Below, piece after piece: positions 10,898-19,827 of a DNA stretch of 64,000 nucleotides. The notes under the pieces were generated by a model. That model was not told the DNA's origin. It ran no database searches and saw only the letters and a program-made list of their open reading frames with translations. The translations under genes were made by a program, and so were the position numbers. Origin of the DNA: Vulcanimicrobiota bacterium (GTDB lineage: Bacteria > Vulcanimicrobiota > Vulcanimicrobiia > Vulcanimicrobiales > Vulcanimicrobiaceae). Position 1 is the first letter of the stretch. Every line of letters begins with the position of its first letter. The stretch is taken from the NCBI GenBank assembly GCA_027459645.1, contig DAIDHQ010000006.1, positions 62,001 to 126,000 on the forward strand. Direction: 5' to 3'.

Positions 10898-11860
10898 TTG
10901 CCTCACGGGCTTCTTGGCTCGTACCAATGCACCAAGTTCGAAGGGGGTGTCCCGGGTAGGGCGCCATGCACCGACGAACGACGCGTGGTGATAGAAAATG
11001 GCGGGCCCGAAAAGGTGACGGCCGCTGGCTTGGATGTCTTGGGACAAGCACCGGGCCGTGCAATCGTGGATGAAACCGTCGGCACTCCATCTCATGTCGC
11101 CGTTGCCTCCGACGACGCGCACATCTTAGTGCAGAGACTCTTCGGCGGCATCCAGCAGCAGATTCCCGGGATGCGTTACGCGATTGCGTATCGTGCTGCT
11201 AATGGGCAGTCGGGTGGCGATATCGCCGATGTATTTCACTATGACAACGACCACGTGTCATTTTTGATCGCGGATATCGCGGGAAAGGGCAGCGCAGCGG
11301 CGGCACAGGCGGCGATGGTGAAATACGGCTTGCGTACGTTGGCTTCCGCCGGCCTCATGCCCGAGTCAGTAATGCGCGCGCTCAACCGGCTGTACTTCGA
11401 GAGCGCCACGTTTGAAAACCAACCGGAATCGTTTGCGACGGTTTTCTTCGGCATCATCGACGCGACGCGGCGATTCCTATTCTATTCGAACGCGGGGCAC
11501 GAGCCGGTGCTCGTAATTTTCCCGGACGGAACGCATTCCGTTCTTGGCTCGACCGGGCCCCTCGTCGGCGTCTTCGGCGATCAGCACCACCTCTTCAAAC
11601 AATCGACGATTGAATTGCCTGCTGGGTCGCTTCTCATTGCGGCAACTGACGGCATCACCGAAACGCGCGGATCGAACGGTGAGTTCTATGGCCTCGAACG
11701 CTTCGTCACGTTTTCGCTTCAGAATCGCAACGCCTCCGAGTCGGACATCGCGCAAAGTTTACTTACCGACGTAAACGCGTTCGGCAACTCGATACAACGC
11801 GACGATATCGCGGTTATCGTCTGCCGATTTTCACTTGATGAGGTTTCCGCCGCGGGGTAG
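10898..11860 (+). CDS. SpoIIE/RsbU-type PP2C serine phosphatase
   Basis: The frame encodes 320 residues, of which about residues 75-320 form a SpoIIE-like PP2C phosphatase domain: QQIPGMRYAIAYRAANGQSG, GGDIADVFHYDNDHVSFLIA, DIAGKGSAAAAQAAM, NAGHEPVLVIFPDG, LIAATDGITETRG and QRDDIAVIVCRF. The metal-binding Asp residues are present. Such enzymes dephosphorylate anti-anti-sigma (STAS) proteins. No sensor domain (PAS, GAF, HAMP) is recognisable in the first 70 residues and the start is uncertain (ATG 10898; GTG 10988 and GTG 11066 are alternatives), so the protein may have lost an N-terminal sensor. It lies beside a decayed gene and has no sigma-factor partner nearby. Confidence 0.7.
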   Translation: MPHGLLGSYQCTKFEGGVPGRAPCTDERRVVIENGGPEKVTAAGLDVLGQAPGRAIVDETVGTPSHVAVASDDAHILVQRLFGGIQQQIPGMRYAIAYRAANGQSGGDIADVFHYDNDHVSFLIADIAGKGSAAAAQAAMVKYGLRTLASAGLMPESVMRALNRLYFESATFENQPESFATVFFGIIDATRRFLFYSNAGHEPVLVIFPDGTHSVLGSTGPLVGVFGDQHHLFKQSTIELPAGSLLIAATDGITETRGSNGEFYGLERFVTFSLQNRNASESDIAQSLLTDVNAFGNSIQRDDIAVIVCRFSLDEVSAAG

Positions 11861-11870
11861 CTTTTTGCGG

Positions 11871-12102
11871 GCGGGTAAAGGCTGCCAGCTACTACCGCAT
11901 GTTCCAGTCTACCTTGAAGGTATCCCTGATTCTCCGATCGACTACGAGCTGCGCGTGCGCGCGGAACTCAAGCGTGGCCATTGCCGCAGCGGCAACGTGA
12001 AGACGGTGATCGAAACTTTCTTTTGGTTCCCGCACTGGCTCGCACGATGCTTACGGACGCATCACCAACACGACGGTCGTGCTTTCGCACGAGCCGCTGT
12101 AA
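11871..12102 (+). pseudogene. decayed ORF of unknown family
   Basis: Plausible coding sequence is split over two frames: PHVPVYLEGIPDSPIDYELR through GNVKTVIETFF in one, then GSRTGSHDAYGRITNTTVVL ending SHEPL and a stop at 12100-12102 in another, joined at a T run near 12022. A one-base indel would join them. No family recognised. It sits in the decay zone between the phosphatase gene and an integrase remnant. Chance coding look-alike cannot be excluded. Confidence 0.3.
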
Positions 12103-12119
12103 TTTAAACGCTTTATCGC

Positions 12120-12215
12120 TCACACCCTGAGCGCTTTTTGCCCGACCGCTATCTGCAAGTCTATAGAGAACGAGACGCCGAGGCGGCGGCTGTGTTCGAA
12201 CAGCTCGCCAGCTGA
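12120..12215 (+). pseudogene. C-terminal tail of a tyrosine recombinase
   Basis: The last 23 codons read DRYLQVYRERDAEAAAVFEQ and end in a stop at 12213-12215. This aligns with the extreme C-terminus of the integrase ending at 48583 (DRYITVYRDRDAEAAEAFAK), including the position of the active-site Tyr and the tail after it. Nothing else of the enzyme is found upstream. It marks an older insertion event just outside the present att array. Confidence 0.55.
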
Positions 12216-12408
12216 GGCGTCTCGTCAGATTCTTGGCGAACGTAATATGTTCGACGACGCAGAGATCAGATGGCGCTGCAGTTCAAGGCGAGATGCTGTA
12301 CGACAATTCGCACGCAGAAACCATGAAGGTCCCGCTCGACGGCTGAATCAATGTAGACTTCCGACGCCAAAAACATCAATACCTTACCGCTTATGGAGAA
12401 CATCGCTC

Positions 12409-12783
12409 GTGAAAACTTTTGCGTTTTATGCCGCCGCTCTCGCGCTCGTCTTTGTTGCGGCCGCACCAGCCCTAGCCGGAACGTCCCATCTCAAATGTTC
12501 CTTTTGGGATCAGGCACATATATGGAACACGCTTGACGTTGCCTATACGCCTTCAAAGGAAGTCGTCGTCGACGGCAAAGGCGAGCACTACGAGTCGTGG
12601 GCCGTCACCGTGAATGGAGCAGGACACTATCCCGGATACTACAGCGTAGCCGCAAACACGCTCTCGTGGCATGGTCCCGCATTGCATACGAAGGACGCGC
12701 TCTACGCCATCGACATGAAGTCATTGCAGTTCACGATCGCCGGCAACCTCGGCCTCACGCGCGGAAGTTGCAAACCACACTAG
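12409..12783 (+). CDS. small secreted protein, unknown function
   Basis: A 124-residue protein starting at GTG 12409, preceded by GGAG at 12395-12398 (10-nt spacing). The longer frame reaching back to 12247 looks non-coding. Residues 1-24 form a clear signal peptide (KTFAFYAAALALVFVAAAPA, cleavage after ALAG). The mature part has two Cys (one in HLKCSFWDQ near the start, one in GSCKPH at the end), likely a disulfide, and several Trp/Tyr (ESWAVTVNGAGHYPGYYSVA). Family not recognised. It is the last gene before the att array, followed by a strong hairpin. Confidence 0.65.
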   Translation: MKTFAFYAAALALVFVAAAPALAGTSHLKCSFWDQAHIWNTLDVAYTPSKEVVVDGKGEHYESWAVTVNGAGHYPGYYSVAANTLSWHGPALHTKDALYAIDMKSLQFTIAGNLGLTRGSCKPH

Positions 12784-12807
12784 GATTTCGCTAAATGGCG
12801 TGCGCGT

Positions 12808-12837
12808 GAAAGAAAGACGCCCCGCAAAACGGGGCGT
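12808..12837 (-). terminator. hairpin terminator beside att1 (probable original tRNA-Glu terminator)
   Basis: A perfect 8-bp stem ACGCCCCG/CGGGGCGT (12817-12824 and 12830-12837) with a 5-nt loop. On the minus strand it is followed by CTTTCTTTC. It sits 3 bp beyond the att1 copy of the tRNA-Glu 3' end, in the direction of tRNA transcription, so it may be the ancestral terminator of that tRNA. It may also end the plus-strand secreted-protein gene. Confidence 0.7.
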
Positions 12838-12840
12838 AAG

Positions 12841-12858
12841 TTGGTAGCGCCAACGGGA
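12841..12858. repeat. att1: distal copy of the tRNA-Glu 3' end
   Basis: TTGGTAGCGCCAACGGGA is identical to 18 bp at 60155-60172, the 3' end of the tRNA-Glu gene. Sequence to the right is unrelated to the tRNA. It marks the far left end of a tandem island array. Confidence 0.75.
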
Positions 12859-12947
12859 CCTGAACATTTGCATGCATGTAAGACTGCGCGAAGGTCGAGT
12901 GGTGGCTCATGAGCCGCATTCACGGTAGCGGGGATCGGTGCGACAAC

Positions 12948-13718
12948 ATGAAAATAGCAACGTACAATGTGAACGGCGTCAACGGGCGTTTGCCTGTCCT
13001 TCTCGAGTGGCTGCAGCAAGCAAAGCCGGACATCGCCTGCCTTCAAGAACTAAAAGCGCCGCACGAAAAATTCCCGGAAGCCGCGATTCGCAAAGCGGGA
13101 TACGAGGCGATTTGGTTCGGACAAAAGAGTTGGAATGGCGTCTCGATTCTTGCGCGTGGAGAAAAGCCGGTTGAAACGCAACGTGCGTTGCCCTTCGATC
13201 CGGATCCCGCGCACGCGCGCTATATCGAGGCCTCGGTGCGCAGTCTTCGCATCGGATGCATTTACCTACCGAACGGCAACCCCGCCCCGGGAGCGAAGTT
13301 CGACTACAAGCTCGCGTGGTTTGATGCCTTGATTCGGCACGCGTCCGAACTGCTGGCGCGCGAAGAACCCGTCGTGCTGGCCGGCGACTTTAACGTGATG
13401 CCGACCGACCTCGACGTTTACAAGCCAGAGAGCTGGCGGGGCGATGCACTCTTCCGTCCTGAGGTGCGCGATGCGTTCTTCCGCCTCACCTCGCAAGGCT
13501 GGATCGACGCGCTACGCGTGATGCATCCCGACGAACGAATTTACACGTTTTGGGATTACTTCCGCAACGCGTTCGGGCGAAACGCTGGTCTGCGCATCGA
13601 TCATCTTCTGCTCAGCCCGAACCTTCGCTCCCGGTTGGTCGCGGCCGGCGTCGATCGCGACATACGCGCGAAAGAGAAAACGAGCGACCACGCGCCTACG
13701 TGGATCGAATTGCGTTAG
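12948..13718 (+). CDS. xth: exodeoxyribonuclease III
   Basis: A 256-residue EEP-fold nuclease. ATG 12948 begins MKIATYNVNGVNGRLPVLLE, the canonical N-terminus; the in-frame ATG at 12909 adds an atypical leader. Visible active-site motifs are YNVNG (Asn), LQELKAPHEKFP (Glu), YLPNGNP, LAGDFNVMPTDLD (Asp-x-Asn) and the C-terminal RIDHLLLSP and KTSDHAPTWIEL (Asp-His). It acts in base-excision repair as AP endonuclease and 3'-5' exonuclease. It is the first gene of segment A, converging on an aldo/keto reductase with a 4-bp overlap of stops. Being inside an att-bounded segment, it may be a second copy in this genome. Confidence 0.9.
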   Translation: MKIATYNVNGVNGRLPVLLEWLQQAKPDIACLQELKAPHEKFPEAAIRKAGYEAIWFGQKSWNGVSILARGEKPVETQRALPFDPDPAHARYIEASVRSLRIGCIYLPNGNPAPGAKFDYKLAWFDALIRHASELLAREEPVVLAGDFNVMPTDLDVYKPESWRGDALFRPEVRDAFFRLTSQGWIDALRVMHPDERIYTFWDYFRNAFGRNAGLRIDHLLLSPNLRSRLVAAGVDRDIRAKEKTSDHAPTWIELR

Positions 13719-14593
13719 CCGATCGAGTCGAGCTCTGCTACGTCTTCGGCAGAGAGTTGCAATCCCGCGCCTCGTATGTTTTCTGTAAGATGAACGCACG
13801 ACGACGTTCCCGGAATCAGCAAGATATTCGGGGAGCGCTGCAACAGCCACGCCAGCGCAACGGAAAACGGCGTCGTACCACGGCGCTCCGCTACGTTTTG
13901 CAATCGATCGGATTGTAACGGCGTGAATCCGCCGAGCGGAAAGTACGGAACGTAGGCGATGCCGTCACGAGCGAGGGCATCGATCAGCGCGTCGTCCTGC
14001 CGATTTGCGATATTGTAGAAGTTTTGAACGCAGACGACGGGCGCAATCGCTCGCGCCTCGGAAATTTGTTCTGCCGAGACGGTGCTGACGCCCAGATGCC
14101 GGATGAGACCTTCCGTTCGCAGCTCCGCCAGCGTTCCGAACGCTTCGGCGATGGAACCCGTTTCGGGCCGATCGAATCCGCCCCACCGCAGATTGACCAC
14201 ATCGAGCGCTTCCAATTTCAATCGTTTCAGGTTATCTTCAACCGCGGCGCGCAATTCGTGCGGCTTTCGCGCGTGCGGCCAACCGCCTTTTTCGTCGCGG
14301 CGCGCGCCGACTTTGGTGACGATGTGCAGATCCTGCGGATAGGGAGCCAGTGCTTCGGCGATGATCTCGTTCGTAATGTACGGCCCGTAGAAATCCGACG
14401 TGTCGATGTGGTTGATGCCCGCGTCGACGACCGCGCGAAGCACGGCAACGGCCTCGGCACGATCGCGCGGCGGTCCGAAGACGTGCGGCCCCGCAAGTTG
14501 CATCGCTCCGTAGCCAAGACGCGTAACGACGCAATCATCGGCCAGAGCAAAGGTACCACCGGGAAGAGCGGCGTTCATCATGTCAACGTTCAA
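13715..14593 (-). CDS. aldo/keto reductase
   Basis: A 292-residue TIM-barrel NADPH-dependent oxidoreductase. RLGYGAMQLAGPHVFGPPRD is the N-terminal signature; AGINHIDTSDFYGPYITNEI carries the catalytic Asp and Tyr, HIVTKVGARRDEKGGW the Lys, and LLIPGTSSCVHLTENIRGAG the cofactor-binding end. It resembles AKR members annotated as oxidoreductases related to YdbC. Substrate not predictable. Converges with the exonuclease gene. Confidence 0.88.
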   Translation of the reverse strand: MNVDMMNAALPGGTFALADDCVVTRLGYGAMQLAGPHVFGPPRDRAEAVAVLRAVVDAGINHIDTSDFYGPYITNEIIAEALAPYPQDLHIVTKVGARRDEKGGWPHARKPHELRAAVEDNLKRLKLEALDVVNLRWGGFDRPETGSIAEAFGTLAELRTEGLIRHLGVSTVSAEQISEARAIAPVVCVQNFYNIANRQDDALIDALARDGIAYVPYFPLGGFTPLQSDRLQNVAERRGTTPFSVALAWLLQRSPNILLIPGTSSCVHLTENIRGAGLQLSAEDVAELDSIG

Positions 14594-14638
14594 CCTCCCA
14601 AAGCCCGACGAGGTTTCAGGGCTCTACGGCGTCCCGTT

Positions 14639-14918
14639 TCAAGTCGCGTGATAGTATGGCAAAGCCTCTTTGCAGCCGAGCACGTGCGGGGCGCCTTCGT
14701 AGCCGATGACTCTCACCACGATGCGATGGATGCCTAGGCCCGGCGGCAGCGGCGTATATTCGGTGCCACCCGCGCGGGCGCAGTGGAAAAACACGATGTG
14801 CTTTCCGTAAAAGAGCATGATCTTGAGCTCATCGCCCCTGTTAGCCGGCAGCAAAAACGGCGAACGTGGAAAGGGCAACAACCAGTGTCGAGATGATGAT
14901 ACGCCGCAGATCGGTCAA
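14639..14918 (-). pseudogene. small secreted protein with a one-base frameshift
   Basis: A TTG at 14918 overlaps the DUF72 stop (TTGA) and opens a signal peptide, [20 protein letters not shown], that hits a stop at 14841. The rest of a plausible protein, PANRGDELKIMLFYGKHIVF through HVLGCKEALPYYHAT, lies in another frame and ends at 14639. Removing one base from the 5-nt A/T run at 14853-14857 joins the two into one exported protein of about 92 residues. The run could be a mutation, a phase-variable site or a sequencing error. Family unknown. Confidence 0.5.
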
Positions 14919-15721
14919 GCGTCGAAAAAGTTCGCTCCGGCGCCCTGCCAATCCACTCGACCGAGGAGACGGAGCGCGTCGGCCGCAGCCGCACCTGAAG
15001 CGGTATTGTCGAAGATGCACCACCGCTCGCCCTGCGCGCCGCGCATCCGATCGGCGATCTGCCGTAGCGCGTCATCATCGTACGACGAATAATAGATGCG
15101 CGGGCTTCCGTGCAGACGCAGATACTGTACGCCCGGCCAGCCGCCGGGAAGCTCCGCTCCCGGCGCACGCGGTGGGTCTGCTCCGACGCGCGGCACCTTC
15201 CAGCTTGCAAGTGCGGCACCGCACTCCAAGGTGAACCAGGACGGATGGCGTGGTTCGCACACGATGGTCGGCGCACCGGCATACACGCACTGTGCGAAGA
15301 AGCGCTCCATCGTTGGCGCATCGAAAGCGAAACTTGGCGGTAGCTGCAGCAGCAACAAGCGACGCCGACTGCCGAGTCCCGCGCTCTCTTCCAAAAACGC
15401 TTCGAACTCCATCCCACAATCGACGCACCGCTTCTCGTGCGAGATCAGCTTCGGAATCTTGACGCTGAAAGCAAAGCCATCGGGCACGCTTGCGGCCCAG
15501 CGTTCGTAGGTCGATTTTCGGTGCGGACGATAGAACGACGAGTTTATCTCGGTTGCGTTAAAGACGCGCGCGTAGCGCTCAAGGTGCGTGCCGTCGCGGG
15601 GAAACTCGTTAGCGCATGCCCGCGGGATCGCCCATCCCGCGGTGCCGATCCGTATCGAGGAATCAGCGGGCCTGAAGGCAGACGCCGGCGGCAATTTCGA
15701 ACGAGCGCAAGCGCGCGCCAT
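14915..15721 (-). CDS. DUF72 family TIM-barrel protein
   Basis: A 268-residue DUF72 (YecE-like) protein. Hallmarks are [11 protein letters not shown] near residue 23, [77 protein letters not shown] and [18 protein letters not shown]. The only start in frame is ATG 15721, which overlaps the upstream monooxygenase gene by 59 bp, so they share a transcript. Activity of this family is unknown; the fold resembles metal-dependent TIM barrels. Confidence 0.88.
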   Translation of the reverse strand: MARACARSKLPPASAFRPADSSIRIGTAGWAIPRACANEFPRDGTHLERYARVFNATEINSSFYRPHRKSTYERWAASVPDGFAFSVKIPKLISHEKRCVDCGMEFEAFLEESAGLGSRRRLLLLQLPPSFAFDAPTMERFFAQCVYAGAPTIVCEPRHPSWFTLECGAALASWKVPRVGADPPRAPGAELPGGWPGVQYLRLHGSPRIYYSSYDDDALRQIADRMRGAQGERWCIFDNTASGAAAADALRLLGRVDWQGAGANFFDA

Positions 15722-16655
15722 GGTCGTAGATGTGGCTGGTGAGCATGAGTTCGTTCACGGCCGTTCGCTCGATGAACGATTCAATGCCCTTACCGATATC
15801 GTGACGCGAACCGACCACCGCGTACATCAACGTGTGTTCGACCATCTCTCGCTCGGCCGGCGTCCACAGGTCTTCCATCGAGTCGACGGGCGGCGGTAGT
15901 TGCCCCGGACGTCCACGACGCAAGTTGATGAACGACTGCTGGTGCGAGGTGAAGAGTCGACGCGCTTCTTCCGCCGTGTCGGCACCGACGACGTTCAGGA
16001 CCGCCATCGCATATGGTTCGGAGCACTGGGCGGAGGGCTGGAACTGCGTGCGATAGAGATGCAGCGCGTGCATCAGCGCATCCGGCGCGAAGTGTGACGC
16101 GAACGCGAACGGCAGGCCAAGTTCCGCCGCCAGTTGTGCACTGAAAAGACTCGATCCGAGCAACCACATCGGGATGTTCGAACCGGCACCCGGAACCGCA
16201 CGCACCGGCTGATTTGGCAGGGCCGGCGCAAGATACGATTGCAGTTCGAGAACATCGCGGGGAAACGTGTCACCGCTCGAGTCGAGATTGCGTCGAAGAG
16301 CGCTAGCGGTTAGCGGATCGGTTCCAGGAGCTCGCCCGAGCCCGAGATCGATCCGACCCGGATAGAGCGCCTCGAGCGTGCCGAACTGTTCGGCGACCAC
16401 GAGCGGCGCGTGATTGGGAAGCATGATCCCACCCGATCCAATGCGGATCGTCGACGTCGCGGCCGCAGCGTGCCCGATAACGAGCGCGGTCGCCGCGCTT
16501 GCGATACCAGGCATATTGTGGTGTTCGGCGAGCCAGAAGCGGCGGTAGCCCCAGCGCTCCGCGTGTTGAGCGAGGTCGACGCTGTTTGCAATTGCGTCGG
16601 CAGGCGTGCGCCCGGCGGGAATCGGCGAGAGATCGAGGATGGAAACGGGTATCAC
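15663..16655 (-). CDS. luciferase-like flavin-dependent monooxygenase
   Basis: A 330-residue LLM-class flavin-dependent oxidoreductase (MsnO8-like) with the N-terminal [60 protein letters not shown] and [15 protein letters not shown] motifs. GTG 16655 is preceded by GAGG. It uses FMNH2 or F420 to oxidise a small organic molecule; substrate unknown. Transcribed ahead of the DUF72 gene. Confidence 0.88.
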   Translation of the reverse strand: MIPVSILDLSPIPAGRTPADAIANSVDLAQHAERWGYRRFWLAEHHNMPGIASAATALVIGHAAAATSTIRIGSGGIMLPNHAPLVVAEQFGTLEALYPGRIDLGLGRAPGTDPLTASALRRNLDSSGDTFPRDVLELQSYLAPALPNQPVRAVPGAGSNIPMWLLGSSLFSAQLAAELGLPFAFASHFAPDALMHALHLYRTQFQPSAQCSEPYAMAVLNVVGADTAEEARRLFTSHQQSFINLRRGRPGQLPPPVDSMEDLWTPAEREMVEHTLMYAVVGSRHDIGKGIESFIERTAVNELMLTSHIYDHGARLRSFEIAAGVCLQAR

Positions 16656-16751
16656 GTTACCTCATAATCGCCCGGCGCGCCCATGCGTTGCGCTGGGAAT
16701 GGCGGTGACGAACCGTGCAACCCCTCCTGACCAGATTGAGTCGTGCTGGAC

Positions 16752-17348
16752 ATGAAAATATTGGTCATCGGAGCGACCGGCACGATTGGTGCCGAAGTCG
16801 TCAAGGCGCTGCGCGCGCATCACGAAATCGTAGAAGCGAGCCGAAATTCGGGTATTCGCGTGGATATCGATGATCCAGGTTCGATCAAGCGAATGTATCG
16901 AGAAGCCGGAGCGGTCGACGCGGTGGTCGTCGCGGCTGGGGGCGGAGCGTTCAGATCATTACCGGAGCTCTCCGACCAGGACTTCGACTACTCGCTGCGC
17001 AGCAAATTGATGGGCCAAGTCAACGTCGTCCGATTCGGTCTGCAAAATGTTGCGGACGGCGGATCGTTCACGTTGACCAGCGGCGTACTTTCCCAAGAAC
17101 CGATGCCGGGAAGTGCTGCGATTTCGCTCATCAATGCAGGCGTCGAAGGATTTGCACGGGCCGCTGCGCTTGAATTGCAGCAACGCAAGATTCGCGTCAA
17201 TGTCGTGAGCCCCGGTTGGGTTTCGGAGACGCTTTCGGCGATGGGGCAAGACCCATCACACGGCATTCCCGCATCCGATGTCGCAAAAGCCTACGTGCAA
17301 GCCGTCGACGGGGCCATGTCCGGTACGATCATAAGCGCGAAGAGGTAA
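16752..17348 (+). CDS. short-chain dehydrogenase/reductase, degenerate active site
   Basis: A Rossmann-fold protein of about 198 residues from ATG 16752 (GTG 16743 is an alternative). MKILVIGATGTIGAEVVKAL gives the Gly-rich NAD(P) motif and VVVAAGGGAF the next strand. Where classical SDRs have Y-x-x-x-K the sequence is AAISLINAGVEGFARAAALE, with no Tyr or Lys, so the usual proton-relay residues are missing. Similar short SDR-like proteins are known, often annotated as YueD-type short-chain dehydrogenases. It may bind cofactor without classical chemistry. Confidence 0.8.
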   Translation: MKILVIGATGTIGAEVVKALRAHHEIVEASRNSGIRVDIDDPGSIKRMYREAGAVDAVVVAAGGGAFRSLPELSDQDFDYSLRSKLMGQVNVVRFGLQNVADGGSFTLTSGVLSQEPMPGSAAISLINAGVEGFARAAALELQQRKIRVNVVSPGWVSETLSAMGQDPSHGIPASDVAKAYVQAVDGAMSGTIISAKR

Positions 17349-17384
17349 CCGAAACACCGACGGACGCCTGCGCGTATCTTCGTC

Positions 17385-18728
17385 ATGAGGTTCATCTTCG
17401 CAGCAGCGGCCATCTTTTTCGCAGCGCTTCTTCCAGCCGCCGCTTCGGCCAAGCAATGTCCGGTCGGATCGTATCGCCTAAGCAATGGAACGGCAGTCGA
17501 CATCGCGCCTTCGGATCCCGGCACGTTGCGCTGGCGCACGTTCACGGGCGAAACGGGGCAGTTGCATCGGCAAAAGGACGGCACATGGAAAAGCACGTAC
17601 GGTTGGACCGGCCGCCCGGACGGGAAGACCGTTTCGTTTTCCGATTGCGCGCGCGGGGAAATCACCTTTGCGAATGAGCCCGGAACACGAATTCCATTCG
17701 ATGTTACAAACACGACGTTTACGAGTGGTGGCGTCAAGCTTGCGGGGCGGTTAGTTCTCCCCAAAGGCAACGGAAAGGTTCCGATCGTGGTTCTCGTCCA
17801 CGGTTCCGAGCACGATTCCGCCCTCACGTTTTACGCCTTGCAACGCATGTTTCCGGCGCAGGGCATCGGTGCGTTCATGTACGACAAACGTGGAACCGGG
17901 ATTTCCGGCGGTACGTACACGCAAGATTTCAGCGTTCTTGCAAACGATGCGATTGCTGCAATGAAGACCGCAAAGCGGCTTGCGGGGCCGCGGTTAGGGC
18001 GCATTGGCTATCAAGGCGGCAGCGAAGGCGGTTGGGTCGTGCCGATCGCAGCAAACCGCGCGCAGGTGGATTTCGCGATCGTAAGCTTCGGCCTGGCGGT
18101 TAGCGTGTTGCAGGAAGATCAAGAGAGCGTCGCGCTGGACATGTACTTTCATCATCACTCCGCCGCGGACACAGCGAAGGCGCTACAGCTTGCGCGTGCT
18201 GGCGAATATGTCGTCGAGACGCAAGGCCAGCACGGCTATGCGGCATTTGATGCCTTGCGCAAAAAGTATAGATCCGAGCCGTGGTATAAGGACGTCCACG
18301 GTGATTTTCTCTTCGTCGTCCTGCCACTCGACAGGGTCCAGATCCTTGCTGCGGCTAAGCAGTATGGGGTGAACACGACGCCGTTTCACTACGATCCGAT
18401 GCCCACGTTGGAAGCATCTCGCACGCCGCAGCTGTGGATATTGGGCGCGGATGACCTTGACGCGCCGAGCGCCGTGACCGCGAAACGCATAACCTCACTC
18501 ATCGAGCGAGGGAAACGATACACGCTTGCGGTCTATCCTGGCGCCGAACACGGGATGACCGAGTACGAAGCGAGCGCAACCGGCGATCGTGGACGTGTTT
18601 CAACGCGCTACGCGCCGGGTTATTTTCAAATGATGGCGGATTTTATCCGCACAGGCCGTATTGGAGCGCATTACGGCAATGCAAAACTTACGAAGCTCGC
18701 CCGCGCTACCCACGATCTACGCAACTGA
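17385..18728 (+). CDS. secreted alpha/beta hydrolase
   Basis: A 447-residue exported protein: signal peptide MRFIFAAAAIFFAALLPAAA, a beta-rich domain to about residue 105, then an alpha/beta hydrolase core. VVLVHGSEHDS gives the oxyanion hole, YDKRGTGISGG strand 4, GYQGGSEGGWVVPIAA the G-x-S-x-G nucleophile, LGADDLDAPSAV the likely Asp and YPGAEHGMTEYE the His. It resembles bacterial dienelactone-hydrolase/acyl-peptidase-like esterases with an N-terminal accessory domain. Substrate unknown. Confidence 0.82.
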   Translation: MRFIFAAAAIFFAALLPAAASAKQCPVGSYRLSNGTAVDIAPSDPGTLRWRTFTGETGQLHRQKDGTWKSTYGWTGRPDGKTVSFSDCARGEITFANEPGTRIPFDVTNTTFTSGGVKLAGRLVLPKGNGKVPIVVLVHGSEHDSALTFYALQRMFPAQGIGAFMYDKRGTGISGGTYTQDFSVLANDAIAAMKTAKRLAGPRLGRIGYQGGSEGGWVVPIAANRAQVDFAIVSFGLAVSVLQEDQESVALDMYFHHHSAADTAKALQLARAGEYVVETQGQHGYAAFDALRKKYRSEPWYKDVHGDFLFVVLPLDRVQILAAAKQYGVNTTPFHYDPMPTLEASRTPQLWILGADDLDAPSAVTAKRITSLIERGKRYTLAVYPGAEHGMTEYEASATGDRGRVSTRYAPGYFQMMADFIRTGRIGAHYGNAKLTKLARATHDLRN

Positions 18729-18762
18729 TTCCGGCTCACCGGCAAACGAAAGCCGCGTAGAA

Positions 18763-19278
18763 ATGCGTGGCTTCTTCCTGGCTATCAGCGGTCTCGCGCT
18801 AGCGGCGCTTTTTGGGTGCGTGTCCAAGCACGAAGCACCGTCGACGCCGATCCCGATTACGAAAGCTATTTCGGCGCATCGTGGCGCCTGCGATAAGGCG
18901 GCCCGTCAACGATATGGAGCGCGAATAGCGCGGCTACTCCACGATCGGCTTCCCTATGTGGTTTATCACTGCATGTCACACACCGAGGCGACGTGGTTAC
19001 GTGGCGGCTGTGGCAAAAATGACCGCGTTGTATTTATGACGTTTGCGCGCCCGCAAGCGGTACATTTCGAGCAAGACGGGCACGTCGCGAAGGTGTACGT
19101 TCGTACGCTCGGCGTGAAGTGGGAGGCTCTAGGAAAACGCGAGATGCTGCTGATCGATCCACAAGTCTTTAAGATTCCGCCACCTCCGGGAGCGTCGCCC
19201 TACCATGGACCGGAGCTGTTCGCAATGTTCGGCGTTGACGGCGACCCCGTCGGACTCGCCGGCGGCGAGTGCACGTAA
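18763..19278 (+). CDS. putative lipoprotein, unknown function
   Basis: A 171-residue protein from ATG 18763, MRGFFLAISGLALAALFGCV, with a lipobox (LFGC). The longer frame back to 18661 overlaps the hydrolase gene and is unlikely. The mature part has three further Cys (HRGACDKAARQRYGARIARL, YHCMSHTEATWLRGGCGKND), and a Pro-rich stretch PPPPGASPYHGPELF near the end. Family not recognised. A second short frame follows directly after its stop. Confidence 0.6.
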   Translation: MRGFFLAISGLALAALFGCVSKHEAPSTPIPITKAISAHRGACDKAARQRYGARIARLLHDRLPYVVYHCMSHTEATWLRGGCGKNDRVVFMTFARPQAVHFEQDGHVAKVYVRTLGVKWEALGKREMLLIDPQVFKIPPPPGASPYHGPELFAMFGVDGDPVGLAGGECT

Positions 19279-19827
19279 CGCCGAGCCCTTGAATTCGGCA
19301 TCGTCGTCGTTGTTTCGGCGATCCTTGCGCTCCCGGGTGCAGCGGTAGCAGATTCAGGCGCTCATGCATCTCGCTCGCCCGGTCCCGAAACGATTGCCGC
19401 TACGACGATTCGGCCAAACGACTTTCAGGTGTTCATTCGCCCGTGGCGACCCGAAACGAAAGCGTTTTGTGCGGTCCTAGAATCGGACCAGCAATGGCGC
19501 GAACTATTATTGCCGGCAGCGGTCGCCTTCGGGAATAAGCCCTTCGCACCGAAAGCAATGTGGTGGCGCACCCACGCAATGCTGCTGGTCGCGCGCTCGA
19601 CCTATTCCTCGACGGTCAACGTGTTTCGCCTTCAGTCAATCCATCGTACGCCGCACGGGCTTGTCGTAAACTACGCGTTTGCGCCTCCCCGTGAATGTGT
19701 GCGCTCTTCATCACACCGGAGCGGTGCATCCAGCGCAGTAGGCGCCTCAGTAGAAGCCGACGGCAAAAGATTAGGCAGCTGGCCGTGGGAGAGGCTTAAG
19801 CTTGGCTATCTCCTTCGCCTTGGGTGA
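19279..19827 (+). pseudogene. secreted protein frame without a usable start
   Basis: Directly after the lipoprotein stop and in the same frame comes a signal-peptide-like run (EFGIVVVVSAILALPGAAVA, 19291 onward), then a continuous frame FIRPWRPETKAFCAVLESDQ ... to a stop at 19825-19827. No ATG, GTG or TTG precedes the signal sequence in frame; the first GTG (19429) would remove it. Either the start codon has mutated, the preceding TAA is recent and this is the second half of one longer protein, or an unusual start is used. Its end overlaps higA on the other strand by 57 bp. Confidence 0.4.
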
